A stretch of 49,593 bases of DNA, taken from positions 1-49,593 of the forward strand of contig MERI01000222.1 of assembly GCA_001772005.1 (NCBI GenBank), written 5' to 3'. A program made the position numbers and the translations under genes. The notes below the pieces were generated by a model. It made no database searches. It had not been told where the DNA came from and saw only the letters and a list, made by a program, of their open reading frames with translations. This document shows, piece after piece, positions 1 to 8,939 of this stretch. Source of the stretch: Betaproteobacteria bacterium RIFCSPLOWO2_12_FULL_62_58 (lineage in GTDB: Bacteria; Pseudomonadota; Gammaproteobacteria; Burkholderiales; SG8-41). Within the stretch, counting starts at the first letter, position 1. Each line of letters starts with the position of its first letter.

Positions 1-1
1 G

Positions 2-103
2 CCGCATGTCATGGCGAGCTACCCGCTCGAGGCTTTTCGCGAAGCGCTGGCGGCGGTGCGCGAACGGCGGGTCCTCGGCAAAGCGGTGCTGGCGATCCGC
101 TAA
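2..103 (+). CDS. C-terminal end of an MDR (zinc-type alcohol dehydrogenase / quinone oxidoreductase) gene, cut by the window edge
   Basis: Only the last 33 codons and a TAA stop are present. They read ...SYPLEAFREALAAVRERRV then LGKAVLAIR. This matches the usual C-terminus of medium-chain NAD(P)H:quinone oxidoreductases, where a helix (roughly EAHRLLESGxxxGKVVL) precedes the last beta strand. No catalytic part is visible, so the substrate cannot be inferred. Another MDR gene starts at the opposite end of the window, but there is no evidence that the two are related. Confidence 0.55.
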   Translation, partial: PHVMASYPLEAFREALAAVRERRVLGKAVLAIR

Positions 104-207
104 GGATGATCCTGTTCCTGGCGAAATGGTGCATCGTCGCATGAAGTAATCGGCGCACTTGTGAGATTCCGGCGTCGTGATACCGTCCCAATTTGAGGTC
201 GAAGCGG

Positions 208-1193
208 TCATTTCTTGATACGGTAAGCTTGAGGCACCTTCTTTGTCGCGCTATCTTGTGAATGGCGAATTGATAATCGGGCCGCGATCGGTGTCTGGAA
301 AAGGCCGCGACAATGCTGCTGCCACCCATAAGAATCAAGCGCAGCATGGGCGGGAGGAGGCTTACCAGACTGCTCCTCCGGGGTGCTCCCGCTGAGCGAC
401 TGGTGAACGCGACTGCCGTTGTAATAAATCCTGTACTCTTCCAGCGTTCGTTTGAGGTCGAGTGAGTTCCAGAACAGCACTTGGTCAAGGCATTCACTTC
501 GAATCGTCCTAATCAACCGTTCTACGAACGGATGGGAAACTGGGTGTATGGGACCGACTTGATCTCCTCGATCTCGAGTACCCGCAGGTTGGCGAGCCAG
601 CGGTGGAACCGAAACAGCGGGTCGTGATCGGTACTCAAGCATTTCGGTAGCAGCTGGTCGGCAGTGGCGTGATTGAACATCCGGCATACGGACACGCCGT
701 CAATGTAAGCGGGTGTGATACCGAAGCCGACAGTGGCTGCGCAGGAGGATCGATTCGCAGCGGAAAAAATCCACGCTCCAAAGGCTATCCTTGAGCTGCC
801 CGATAAAGGTCAGCCACGACGGACCGTCGGTTCCTGAGTCGGGTCGGTAGTGCTTCGCGAGCACCCGGCGAACGACATCTTTATCGATGTTGACGCCGAA
901 GGTGTGAGAAATCTGCTGCGCGATGTGTACACAGCCGAACCGAGGATTGCGCCGTTTGATTTCAAGAATTGCGGCGATGAATTCTCGCGATGGTCCTTTG
1001 GGATCAGGTTAGCGGCGCCGTCGTGATCCATATAGGGCGTGATTTTCGGGGCTCTCTTGCGGGCGCGCTTCAGAATCAGTAACTGATGCTTGAGCAACAG
1101 GGATTCTGCGACGACAGAACGAACACCGCCAGGCCGAATGAGCTTGGCCAGCGTTGCCAATAGATGGATCACCAATATGAATAGCCCCCTCAT
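208..1193 (-). pseudogene. Decayed integrase-core (rve) transposase
   Basis: Read on the minus strand, three open pieces in different frames follow the order of an rve-type transposase. The N-terminus (from 1193) contains VVAESLLLKHQLLILKRARK. The middle contains RNPRFGCVHIAQQIS, IDKDVVRRVLAKHYRPDSGT and WLTFIGQLKDSLWSVDFFRC. The C-terminus contains HPFVERLIRTIRSECLDQVL and YYNGSRVHQSLSGSTPEEQ, ending near HCRGLFQTPIAA. Stops and frameshifts separate the pieces (near 960-1010 and 690-720), and the DDE core between the middle and C-terminal pieces is missing. No intact terminal repeats were found. It is a dead insertion-sequence remnant. Confidence 0.8.
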
Positions 1194-1395
1194 TCACTGG
1201 TACTCTACCAGCCGTGGGAACCCTTACAAGACTGCACCTCGCGGTCGCATTTTGGCAGAATAGTAATTCGCTATGGACACGCTCAAAATTGATAATTTTG
1301 GCAGCCTACGTTACCCTATGATCCTATTGCGGCTTTGCAAGACCGAGTGGTCAACCTTGTTCTCTTCTATGCGTAAGCCCAAAACCTCACCGAGC

Positions 1396-2208
1396 ATGAC
1401 GGAATCCAAACGGATCTTGAAGGAGAGTCCTTCGGGCGTTACGACGGGATCCCCATTTCATCGTAGTGGAAAAATTCCGCTATACCATCAGCTAGCTAGC
1501 TGGTTAGAGCAGAAACTCCGATCTGGCGAGTACTCCGATGGCGCAAAAATTCCAGGAGATACACAGCTAGCCACTGAATTGGGAGTAAGCATTATTACGG
1601 TACGAGCCGCGATGAAGGTGCTTATCGGAAAACACCTAATCGCTCGATATCCTGGCAAGGGGACATTTGTGTTGGAAAACAATAGTGTCCGTGCAAGAGC
1701 GGTTTGGGGGCTAGGTTCAATCGAGGATCTAATAGCGATTGGCTTTCGGTCATCAATTAAATTGCTAGACATGGGGCATGTCATCGCTCCTCCATGGGTC
1801 GCCGCAAAATTTTCCCAGCCCGAAAGGAAAAAGATCTTTTGGTGCCAGACATTACGGTTAAGTAACGGGGAACCTTTCGTAATCACGGACGTTTATCTGC
1901 CGACGAATATTGGTGAGGCCATTAAGAAAATTAATCTATACAAGACCTTAAAGAAAAAACGGCTCGTGAGCACGATCGTGGAGGAGACGTGTGGGATCTT
2001 CATCGCCGATATACATCAAACGATGGGAGCCGAACTCGCAAAAAGCCAGACGGCGAAAATCCTAAAAGTGCCGGAGGGAACCCCGCTACTTACAGTTGAG
2101 CGGTACTATTTCACTTCCGATGGAACATCAGTCCAAGTTGGAAGATCCAGCCATCGCGTCGACCACTATAAATACGGCATCAATCTCAAACGCGTTATAT
2201 CTGGGTAA
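1396..2208 (+). CDS. GntR-family transcriptional regulator (HutC/FarR type, UTRA effector domain)
   Basis: An N-terminal winged helix-turn-helix is visible (PLYHQLASWLEQKLRSGEY, LATELGVSIITVRAAMKVL, RYPGKGTFVLE). It is followed by a UTRA ligand-binding domain of about 150 residues (WCQTLRLSNGEPFVITDVY, EGTPLLTVERYYFTSDGTS). HutC-type regulators usually repress catabolic genes and release DNA on binding a small metabolite; the effector is unknown here. The frame is open from an ATG at 1273, but that start would add about 41 unusual residues; ATGs at 1369 and 1396 are more family-like and none has a strong ribosome site. It is the only regulator in the window. The gene is more AT-rich than the enzyme genes around it and lies between transposase remnants, suggesting transfer. 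Confidence 0.85.
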   Translation: MTESKRILKESPSGVTTGSPFHRSGKIPLYHQLASWLEQKLRSGEYSDGAKIPGDTQLATELGVSIITVRAAMKVLIGKHLIARYPGKGTFVLENNSVRARAVWGLGSIEDLIAIGFRSSIKLLDMGHVIAPPWVAAKFSQPERKKIFWCQTLRLSNGEPFVITDVYLPTNIGEAIKKINLYKTLKKKRLVSTIVEETCGIFIADIHQTMGAELAKSQTAKILKVPEGTPLLTVERYYFTSDGTSVQVGRSSHRVDHYKYGINLKRVISG

Positions 2209-2283
2209 CCCGTAAGCTTCCCTTTTCGGTAGACAGGTTGGAAGTGGACTTTTCTGGCAGGATTTTGCCTGAAGGAGGGTCCG

Positions 2284-2478
2284 ATGAAGAAGTCCAAGTT
2301 CAGCGAATCGCAGATTGTGGCGATTTTGAAGGAAGGGGAATCTGGGGTGCCGGTGGCGCAGATTCTTCGCGAGCACGGCATCAGCCATGCGACGTTCTAC
2401 AAGTGGAAGTCGAAGTATGGAGGCGCGAGCATAGGCCTCGTGTCGCCAGCGCTCGATGGTCTGCGGGCGCGTTGGTAA
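2284..2478 (+). pseudogene. IS3-family orfA transposase, truncated
   Basis: The first 48 or so residues are a typical IS3/IS911 OrfA helix-turn-helix: MKKSKFSESQIVAILKEGES, VAQILREHGISHATFYKWKS, KYGG. A good ribosome site (AAGGAGG) precedes the ATG. After GGAS the protein changes abruptly to unrelated sequence and stops, so the leucine zipper and all of orfB are missing. The break abuts the IS630 remnant on the other strand, so one insertion or deletion probably truncated both. Confidence 0.8.
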
Positions 2479-2483
2479 GCCCG

Positions 2484-2836
2484 TTATAGCGGCTTTTCCC
2501 CGATCAGGCCCAGCTTCGCCAGCGGCGCTCCGACAACCCTCACACCCAACCTAATGCCGAATTTGCGCTCGATCAGCATGGCGACAATGCGACGCGTCCA
2601 CAGTTCGAAGTCCAGTCCGTACTGACGCGGATCGCGGCCGTTTGACCCAGCGAAAGACCGGGCGCTCTCGCGCAAACGTCAAGGCGCGCGAACGGCCCCG
2701 TGCCTTGCGTGAAGCGCAGTGGCCTGAAACCGCTTCCCGAACCAGCCGCGGCGTTGAGCCATCTGTAAATCAATGCGCGATTGAACCCGAGAAATGCAAT
2801 GACAGCCGACGGTGTTTCACCCTCCCGAACCCTCTG
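2484..2836 (-). pseudogene. IS630-type transposase N-terminal remnant
   Basis: On the minus strand, from 2836 downwards, the sequence reads RVREGETPSAVIAFLGFNRA, LIYRWLNAAAG, FRPLRFTQGTGPFARL. After a frameshift it continues NGRDPRQYGLDFELWTRRIV, AMLIERKFGIRLGVRVVG, LAKLGLIGEKPL. This is the helix-turn-helix N-terminal half of an IS630-family transposase. The catalytic DDE half is gone and a stop follows GEKPL. The remnant begins right after the stop codon of the gamma-glutamyltransferase-family gene. It belongs to a different subgroup from the element at 4600-5840. Confidence 0.75.
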
Positions 2837-2839
2837 CAG

Positions 2840-4519
2840 TCAGCTAACGCCCGCTGCCATAGAATTCCGGCGCGGATCGTAACCTCCTAACATTTGCCCT
2901 GTCGCCGGGTCTATATACACCCCTTCTACTCCGCCCACTTGATCCGTCCATTCTGGATAGTCAAAGATGTCATGCCCAAGACTGACCAACCCCCGAATAG
3001 TGGACCTGGCTATTCGTTTCTCCATTCCCACTTGGCCACCGAGGTCCTCGATTTTGAAACGCGGCGCCTCGATCGCGCTCTGAATGTCGAGGCCATAATC
3101 AATCATATTTACGATTGTCTGCACCACGTACGGCACAATGCCATAGCCTCCCGGACTTCCCAAAGCAGCATATGGGCAATTGTTAGCCAATAAAATCGTT
3201 GGCGCATGCCCGATACTTGCACGATGTAAAGGGGACACTCCATTGGGTCCGTCGTCCAATGCCATCCACCAGGACCGATCGTTCATGAACATCCCTGTGC
3301 CTTCAATCACTTCACCACATCCAAAGCGCGACCCTACCGTCTGCGTGGCGCAAACCAGGTTTCCCGCACCGTCCGCGACTACAAAGTGCGTTGTGGATGA
3401 ACCCGGAAACACTCCAACGCCCGCTATCTGAACCTGCTTTCGCTTGATCCGTGCGCGTAGCTCTTCGGCGTAACGCTTACTTATCAGGCGTTCAACATCC
3501 ATGGCAAGAAAATCTGGATCGCCACCGCTCATCCGACGATCGTTAAGAGTCAGCTTTAAGGACTCAATAAGGACATGAAGCGACTCCACCGTATGGTAAC
3601 CGAGCTTGGCGAGATCAAAGCCTTCGAGAATATTCAGAGCTTGCAGCACGTGTGCCCCCGCGGTAGGCGGTGTCGAAACAACCACGTCTGTTCCACGATA
3701 GTTACCGCGCATCACGGGCCGCCATACCGGCTTATATTGATTGAGATCCTCTAACGTCATTAATCCATCGTGCTGCCTGCAGTAGTTAAAGAGCAGATCA
3801 GCCGTTTCCCCTTCATAGAACCCCCTGTCACCACCTTGCGCCAGACGGCGGAGAGTCGCGGCCAAGTCGTCCTGTCGCAGAGTGTCGCCTTCGCCAAGTA
3901 ACACCGTCCCCTGCTTGCACACCACTCGCCGAGTGGATTCATAGGGCAGGAGTTTGGATGCGAACTTGCTTATGGATTCGGAAAGGTATCGGTTTATTGG
4001 CAACCCCCCTTCCGCCAGCTGAATTGCTGGTGCGCATAAGTCCCGAAAGGGCAAGGTGCCAAAACGCTTCGATAGCTCCCACCAGGCTGCCGGGGTGCCG
4101 GGAACCATTCCGACAACTACGCCCTCGTCCCGACATTCAGGAGGCTCCTCCTGAAACGCACGCGGGTTGCTCGCACGTTCCAGCCCGAATTGTTTCTGCA
4201 ATAATTCCAAGGTCATTCGTGCCGGGCAAGTGGAGTATCCATCCAGGTAAAAGAACTCTTTTTTCTGGGCAAGATATATTAGCCACGCCGAATCTCCAGC
4301 TATGCCAGACCACTCGGGATTGGTTACCGCTATCGCGGCGCCAAGCGTAACCGCCGCATCTATCGCGTTCCCGCTCTTGCGCAGAGTTTGAACTGCCGCA
4401 TCGCTGGCGAGCGGGTGCATCGATGACACCATTCCGCGCATCCCCCAGATCTGCACCGAGGGCCGATTAGCATTTTCAGCCGCGAATACTTGTGCCGCCA
4501 ACCGTTTTTTGCTTGGCAT
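2840..4519 (-). CDS. Gamma-glutamyltransferase-family amidohydrolase (Ntn hydrolase)
   Basis: The 559-residue protein spans the large and small subunits of the family. The autocleavage/nucleophile site GSSTTHFVVADG is present with nucleophile Thr376, and the oxyanion motif GSPGG lies at about 454-458. No signal peptide is visible, so it is probably cytoplasmic, unlike classical periplasmic Ggt. The arginine that binds the gamma-glutamyl alpha-carboxylate in E. coli Ggt (Arg114) is replaced: the matching segment reads YLDGYSTCPARM with Tyr95. It is therefore probably not a glutathione enzyme; GGT-fold oxamate amidohydrolases or acylases are closer guesses. The upstream side is occupied by the IS630 element 80 bp away, which may have removed the native promoter. 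Confidence 0.85.
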   Translation of the reverse strand: MPSKKRLAAQVFAAENANRPSVQIWGMRGMVSSMHPLASDAAVQTLRKSGNAIDAAVTLGAAIAVTNPEWSGIAGDSAWLIYLAQKKEFFYLDGYSTCPARMTLELLQKQFGLERASNPRAFQEEPPECRDEGVVVGMVPGTPAAWWELSKRFGTLPFRDLCAPAIQLAEGGLPINRYLSESISKFASKLLPYESTRRVVCKQGTVLLGEGDTLRQDDLAATLRRLAQGGDRGFYEGETADLLFNYCRQHDGLMTLEDLNQYKPVWRPVMRGNYRGTDVVVSTPPTAGAHVLQALNILEGFDLAKLGYHTVESLHVLIESLKLTLNDRRMSGGDPDFLAMDVERLISKRYAEELRARIKRKQVQIAGVGVFPGSSTTHFVVADGAGNLVCATQTVGSRFGCGEVIEGTGMFMNDRSWWMALDDGPNGVSPLHRASIGHAPTILLANNCPYAALGSPGGYGIVPYVVQTIVNMIDYGLDIQSAIEAPRFKIEDLGGQVGMEKRIARSTIRGLVSLGHDIFDYPEWTDQVGGVEGVYIDPATGQMLGGYDPRRNSMAAGVS

Positions 4520-4599
4520 GGGACCTCAACCAATTCTTTGGCCGACAGGTTGCACCGAATCACTCTTCCGCTTAACTGGCCTAAGTAGTCTGGTTCATA

Positions 4600-5840
4600 A
4601 ATTCGGCAACGTATGATGTCACGCTGCAAGAGGCAAGGACGAGGGCTCGGCCAGGAACTTTCTGGTCAGCCTTGCGAGGTCATCTCGCGTGAATCGCCAG
4701 TCGAAGGGCGTGGCCATGGTTTCGTAGTAGTCCTGGAAGCGCAGCAGGCGATCTTCGACCTCAGCGAGGCAGGAGAAGTCGTTGGGAGTGAGTGCCTTGC
4801 GCTGGACGATGGAGAAGTAGATCTCAATCTGGTTGAGCCAACTGGCGTGAACCGGGCCGTGAACCGGGAGCAAGTTGGGAAAGGCCTCGGTCAGGCGTCG
4901 CACGCAGGGCGTGCCCCGATGCGAGGAGCCGTTATCCATGATCCAGAACACGCGCCGTGCGTCACGATAGGGTGGCTGAGTCATGACTTGAGCAACGAGA
5001 CGGCCGAACGGATCGATGCCGGTGGTTTTCTCGCAACGGCCAAAAACCTTGGCACGGTGTACATCGAGCGCCGCCAAGTAGGCCCAAGCTCCACCGCGCT
5101 CATATTCGTGTTCGACGCGAGCGGCACACTGGGGGCGCGGTGGCGAGGTGGGATGTTTGCGCACGCGCGCTTGGATGCTGGTTTTCTCGTCGGCGCAGAG
5201 CACGAACTCGTCCCAGCGCAGGCGTTTGCCCTCCCACTGCTTGGCGTACAGATCGAGAATGCGCCCGGCCTTGAGTGCGAAATCCGGATCGCGCGGGAAG
5301 ATCCAGGTGCGGTGCTGCCAGGGCCGAATGGCGTCCTCGTGCAACCAGCGCCACACGTGGTGTCACTGATGCGCGCAACGATGCCGCACTGCTGCGCTTC
5401 GCGCACGATATCGGCACAACTGAAACGCGACAGCGGCAGCCCACGCGCGGCAGGCAGTTCACAGGCGATGGCCTTGATTTGCACCACCAGCTCTGGGGGG
5501 GAAGACCCGGGGGCGACCCGGGCGTGGGCGCTCTTCGAGTCCCGGTAGTCGTTCATGAAAGAACCGCTTGCGCCATAGGCTTACAACATCGCGGCCGACC
5601 GAGAGCGCGGTGGCGATCTCGTCGTTGGCACGATCCTCGGCGGCAAGCAGGATCATCTTGGCGCGGAGAACCTCGAAATATGGCAACGTATACTTGCGTG
5701 CCCGGCTTTCCAGAATCTCGCGTTCCTTCCGCGAGAGCCGAATTGTGAATGGGCTGCTTCTCGGCATACTCGGTGACCCTCCGTTGGGTGCACGATAACC
5801 GAGAAGGCTGAAAGTCGCAATGCTTATACGTTGCCATATT
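4600..5840 (-). mobile_element. IS630-family insertion sequence with terminal inverted repeats
   Basis: The single transposase gene is flanked by matching ends. The 10-base sequence GGCAACGTAT at 4605-4614 is repeated exactly in inverted orientation at 5826-5835, and the similarity extends outward as TAAAT plus two mismatches. TA dinucleotides at 4598-4599 and 5841-5842 fit the TA target duplication known for this family. The length of about 1.24 kb is normal. It sits between the gamma-glutamyltransferase-family gene and the truncated SDR, all on the minus strand, so it splits what was probably one transcript. Confidence 0.75.
4619..5767 (-). pseudogene. IS630-family transposase with two compensating single-base indels
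   Basis: The N-terminal helix-turn-helix part (5767 to about 5495) reads RKYTLPYFEVLRAKMILLAA. The catalytic part (5356 to 4619) carries the DDE residues in FVLCADEKTS, WIMDNGSSHRG and WLNQIEIYFS. These two parts are in the same frame. The roughly 45 residues between them (LVVQIKAIACELPAARGLPL, SRFSCADIV) are in another frame. The cause is one extra C in a seven-C run (minus strand, near 5493) and one missing G near 5356. The result is a premature stop, so the copy is inactive as written; consensus errors in the sequence are also possible. Confidence 0.75.
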
Positions 5841-5854
5841 TAATAAACTAGGTA

Positions 5855-6163
5855 CTAAGCACAATGGGTAATTACACTCATTTCTCGTCCACTTCCTGAC
5901 TTTGCCGTGAACCCACCATCTACGTAGAGCGTCTGTCCGGTAATGTAAGCCGATGCGTTACTCGCGAGAAAGACTGTCGTGCCGTGCAAATCGGCAAGCT
6001 CAGCTGCCCTCGAAAGTTCCGCTTCGCGTCGTGCCACCAGCAGGACATCGGCACCTGCAAGGCCGAGCGCGCGCACCATCGCTTCCCCGATGCCGGAGTT
6101 GCCGCCGGTGACGAGCGCGGTTCGTCCCGCCAAGCGAAACAAGTCAAAAACATCCGGCATCAC
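5855..6163 (-). pseudogene. Short-chain dehydrogenase with internal deletion
   Basis: The 102-residue frame joins the two ends of an SDR. Residues 1 to about 52 are the Rossmann start (GRTALVTGGNSGIGEAMVRA, GADVLLVARREAELSRAAEL). From residue 53 the sequence is the C-terminus (DLHGTTVFLASNASAYITGQ, TLYVDGGFTA). The catalytic Ser-Tyr-Lys region, roughly 130-140 residues, is missing without loss of frame. It cannot be an active oxidoreductase. It lies just downstream of a histidinol-dehydrogenase-like fragment and beside the IS630 element. It may be the partner dehydrogenase of that gene. Confidence 0.8.
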
Positions 6164-6170
6164 GACTGCA

Positions 6171-6596
<426 letters not shown>

Positions 6597-6621
6597 CTAA
6601 AACCGCTTTACTGAGCCAACA

Positions 6622-8106
6622 TTACATCGGCACAGGATCGATCGGAGTTTTTCGCGGCAAATTGATAATGGTTTCGAGCAAGGCCGCCATCCCGATCAAC
6701 TTGCCTTCGGCGCGCGGTGCCCCGATGAGCTGCAGCCCGACTGGGCGTCCGTCGGAAGCAAAACCACAGGGCAGGGAGAGTGCGGGGCAGCCCACCAGGC
6801 TCACCGCGTACGTTAGCAACATCCAATCGCTTTCGCTTTCGGCTGCAAGAGGCACACCATCGATATCGGCGATTCGGGCAGTGCCTATCGGAAACGCAGG
6901 GATGGGCGCTGTAGGGCATATCAGCAGATCGTATCGATCAAAAAACTGCACAACGCTTTGCGCCAGAGCAGCGCGTTTCTTTTCCGCTTCCCATATGACG
7001 CGGGCTGAAAGCTTAACTCCAGTGTCGAGGCGCGCCTTAAAAGATCCAGAGAGTCGATCGTCATGTGTTTCGATGAGATATCCCCAGTGCGCGGCAAGCC
7101 AAGCGGGCCGCAGCACCTTAAGGATCTCACGAGCATTAGAGAAATCGGGCGACGCGTACTCCACGACTGCACTGCCATCGGCAAAGCGCACGGCAGCGTC
7201 GGCGCAGACCACGGCCACCTCGGCTGCAACAGGGCAAAGGCCCAGGTTAGGGCTAAAGGCTACACGCTTCGGGGCCCGCCACGATTGCCTCCCCCTTGCG
7301 TAGCGGTAATGTGGTGCGGGCAACGATATGGGATCGCGAGGACTCTCGCCGACCATCGCGTCAAGCATCAACGCAACATCGGTAACGGTGCGCCCCATCG
7401 GTCCGACCACGCACAACATGTCGTTTGGCAGCGAAGTGCTACGCGCCACGCGCCCCGGAGTCGGCCTTAACCCCACCACGGAACAAAATGAAGCCGGCTG
7501 CCGCAAGCTGTCACCAAGATCAGTACCGGTTGCCAACCATACCTGCCCTGAAGCAACGGCCGCGGCCGAGCCGCCAGACGAGCCGCCGGACGTGAGCCCG
7601 GTGTCCCACGGATTACGGGTCGCGCCAAACAATTCGTTGGTCGTATTGAGTCCGCCCGCCGAAGCAAATTCCGGTGTGTTGGATTTCGCCAAAACGATCG
7701 CGCCGCGGCGTTCGAGCGTCTCCACCAGGACGTCCGAGCGTTGCGGAACACGGTCTGCAAATAACGCAGAGCCATAGGTGCAGCGCACGCCCGCCACATC
7801 GGTCATGTCTTTGACCGCAACCGGCAGGCCGCACAACCAGCGGGGATCGCTGCGATGGCGGGAGTAATCCCGCTCCATGCCACGCGCCGCATTCAGGGCA
7901 CGGTCGAAGCAGCGGATCGGAACCGCATTAATTGCCGCATCGGTTGCGTCGATACGGCGGATCGCAGCATTGACTAGTTCGACCGGCGACACCTTGCGCT
8001 GGCGCAGTAGATCGACCGCTTCTACAGCGGTTAGGCTCGTCAATTCGGTCGCGCCTGATGCGTCAGAGCAGGCCGTATTTTTTGGCACGCGCCGCGAAGC
8101 CATCAT
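6622..8106 (-). CDS. Amidase-signature family hydrolase
   Basis: The amidase-signature Ser-cisSer-Lys triad is visible (numbering from the TTG at 8124): Lys105 in PVAVKDMTDVAG, the cis-serine in TSGGSSGGSAAA (about 182), and the nucleophile Ser206 in GTDLGDSLRQPAS. The usual GGS before the nucleophile is GDS here, a change next to the oxyanion hole. The family cleaves carboxylic amides or ureido acids; the substrate is unknown. The frame opens at a TTG at 8124, but paired ATGs at 8106 and 8103 are better starts. The gene overlaps the end of the upstream PEP-mutase-family gene by about 40 bp, so the two are probably co-transcribed. Confidence 0.88.
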   Translation of the reverse strand: MMASRRVPKNTACSDASGATELTSLTAVEAVDLLRQRKVSPVELVNAAIRRIDATDAAINAVPIRCFDRALNAARGMERDYSRHRSDPRWLCGLPVAVKDMTDVAGVRCTYGSALFADRVPQRSDVLVETLERRGAIVLAKSNTPEFASAGGLNTTNELFGATRNPWDTGLTSGGSSGGSAAAVASGQVWLATGTDLGDSLRQPASFCSVVGLRPTPGRVARSTSLPNDMLCVVGPMGRTVTDVALMLDAMVGESPRDPISLPAPHYRYARGRQSWRAPKRVAFSPNLGLCPVAAEVAVVCADAAVRFADGSAVVEYASPDFSNAREILKVLRPAWLAAHWGYLIETHDDRLSGSFKARLDTGVKLSARVIWEAEKKRAALAQSVVQFFDRYDLLICPTAPIPAFPIGTARIADIDGVPLAAESESDWMLLTYAVSLVGCPALSLPCGFASDGRPVGLQLIGAPRAEGKLIGMAALLETIINLPRKTPIDPVPM

Positions 8107-8917
8107 AACCAATGAATTTTTCAAAGTCGTCGACGCTTCCTATGACCTCGGGAATTTTGTTGAAATCGCGCCCGTCGCGAAATTGCGCGAGCGCCGACTT
8201 GACCCCGTGATACGCCGCATAAAGGCAGAAGCCGTAATAAAGCACGATATCGGCGCCAGCCTTTTCTTCCTCAGCAACCGAAACGCCCTTGAAATTCGTT
8301 ACCATTACCTTGCCGTTAATCCGGCTTCTTACCTTGGCCAACCGGTCGGGCTTCATGCCGGCTGGAAATACCATGTCTGCACCTGCTTCCAGAAAGGCGT
8401 TCATCCGCTCTACTGCTTCGGACGGATCGCTGTAAAGCCAGGCAGCGTCGGTGCGAGCAATGATCATGAAATCAGGGTCCTCCCGTGCGTCGAGCGCTGC
8501 CTTTACGCGCGCGAGCATGTGATCAAGCGGTCGGATGACGCGCTCAAAATCGGTGTGCTTACCATGCACGTGGTCCTCGATATGGATTGCGGCAATGCCG
8601 GCGCGCTCGAATTCACGCACCGCGCGCCAGATGTTCGGCGGCTTGCTGAATCCGTCTTCAAAATCCGCGATCACCGGAATTCGAACTGCATCGACGACAC
8701 ATTGCGCGTGGGCGGCCATCTCGGGCAGGCTCAAAATGCCCACATCGGGTTGCCCGAGACGACTTGCGGCGCTGGTGTAACTGCCAACATATACAATCGG
8801 AAATCCCGCGTTCTCCACGAGTTTTGCGCTTACTGCATCGTAAACCCCCGGCACCGCGATTGTCTTGCCTGAGCCGAGCAATGCTTTTAGCGCTTTGCGC
8901 CTTTCCTTAGCAGTCAT
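8063..8917 (-). CDS. Isocitrate lyase / PEP mutase superfamily enzyme
   Basis: The 284-residue TIM barrel has family features: GVYDAVSAKLVENAGFPIVY, ADFEDGF (Asp85, Asp88), IHIEDH (Glu114, Asp115) and MIIARTDA (Arg155, Asp157). These bind Mg2+ and an alpha-keto or alpha-hydroxy acid. The flexible catalytic loop that carries KKCGH in isocitrate and methylisocitrate lyases reads HVHGKHT here, with no cysteine. A cysteine-dependent lyase reaction is therefore unlikely; oxaloacetate decarboxylase-like or other C-C or P-C chemistry fits better. It lies between the binding-protein gene and the amidase on the minus strand, 22 bp from the former. Confidence 0.85.
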   Translation of the reverse strand: MTAKERRKALKALLGSGKTIAVPGVYDAVSAKLVENAGFPIVYVGSYTSAASRLGQPDVGILSLPEMAAHAQCVVDAVRIPVIADFEDGFSKPPNIWRAVREFERAGIAAIHIEDHVHGKHTDFERVIRPLDHMLARVKAALDAREDPDFMIIARTDAAWLYSDPSEAVERMNAFLEAGADMVFPAGMKPDRLAKVRSRINGKVMVTNFKGVSVAEEEKAGADIVLYYGFCLYAAYHGVKSALAQFRDGRDFNKIPEVIGSVDDFEKFIGYDGFAARAKKYGLL

Positions 8918-8939
8918 TTCATGCCCCTGATGAGACGCG

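Noticed and set aside
4613-5548. Long plus-strand frame of 311 codons across the IS630 element
   Set aside because: It is antisense to the transposase, whose DDE motifs and ends are on the minus strand.
7877-8872. Plus-strand frame of 331 codons
   Set aside because: It is opposite the amidase and PEP-mutase-family genes, has no family motifs, and both minus-strand proteins show catalytic residues.
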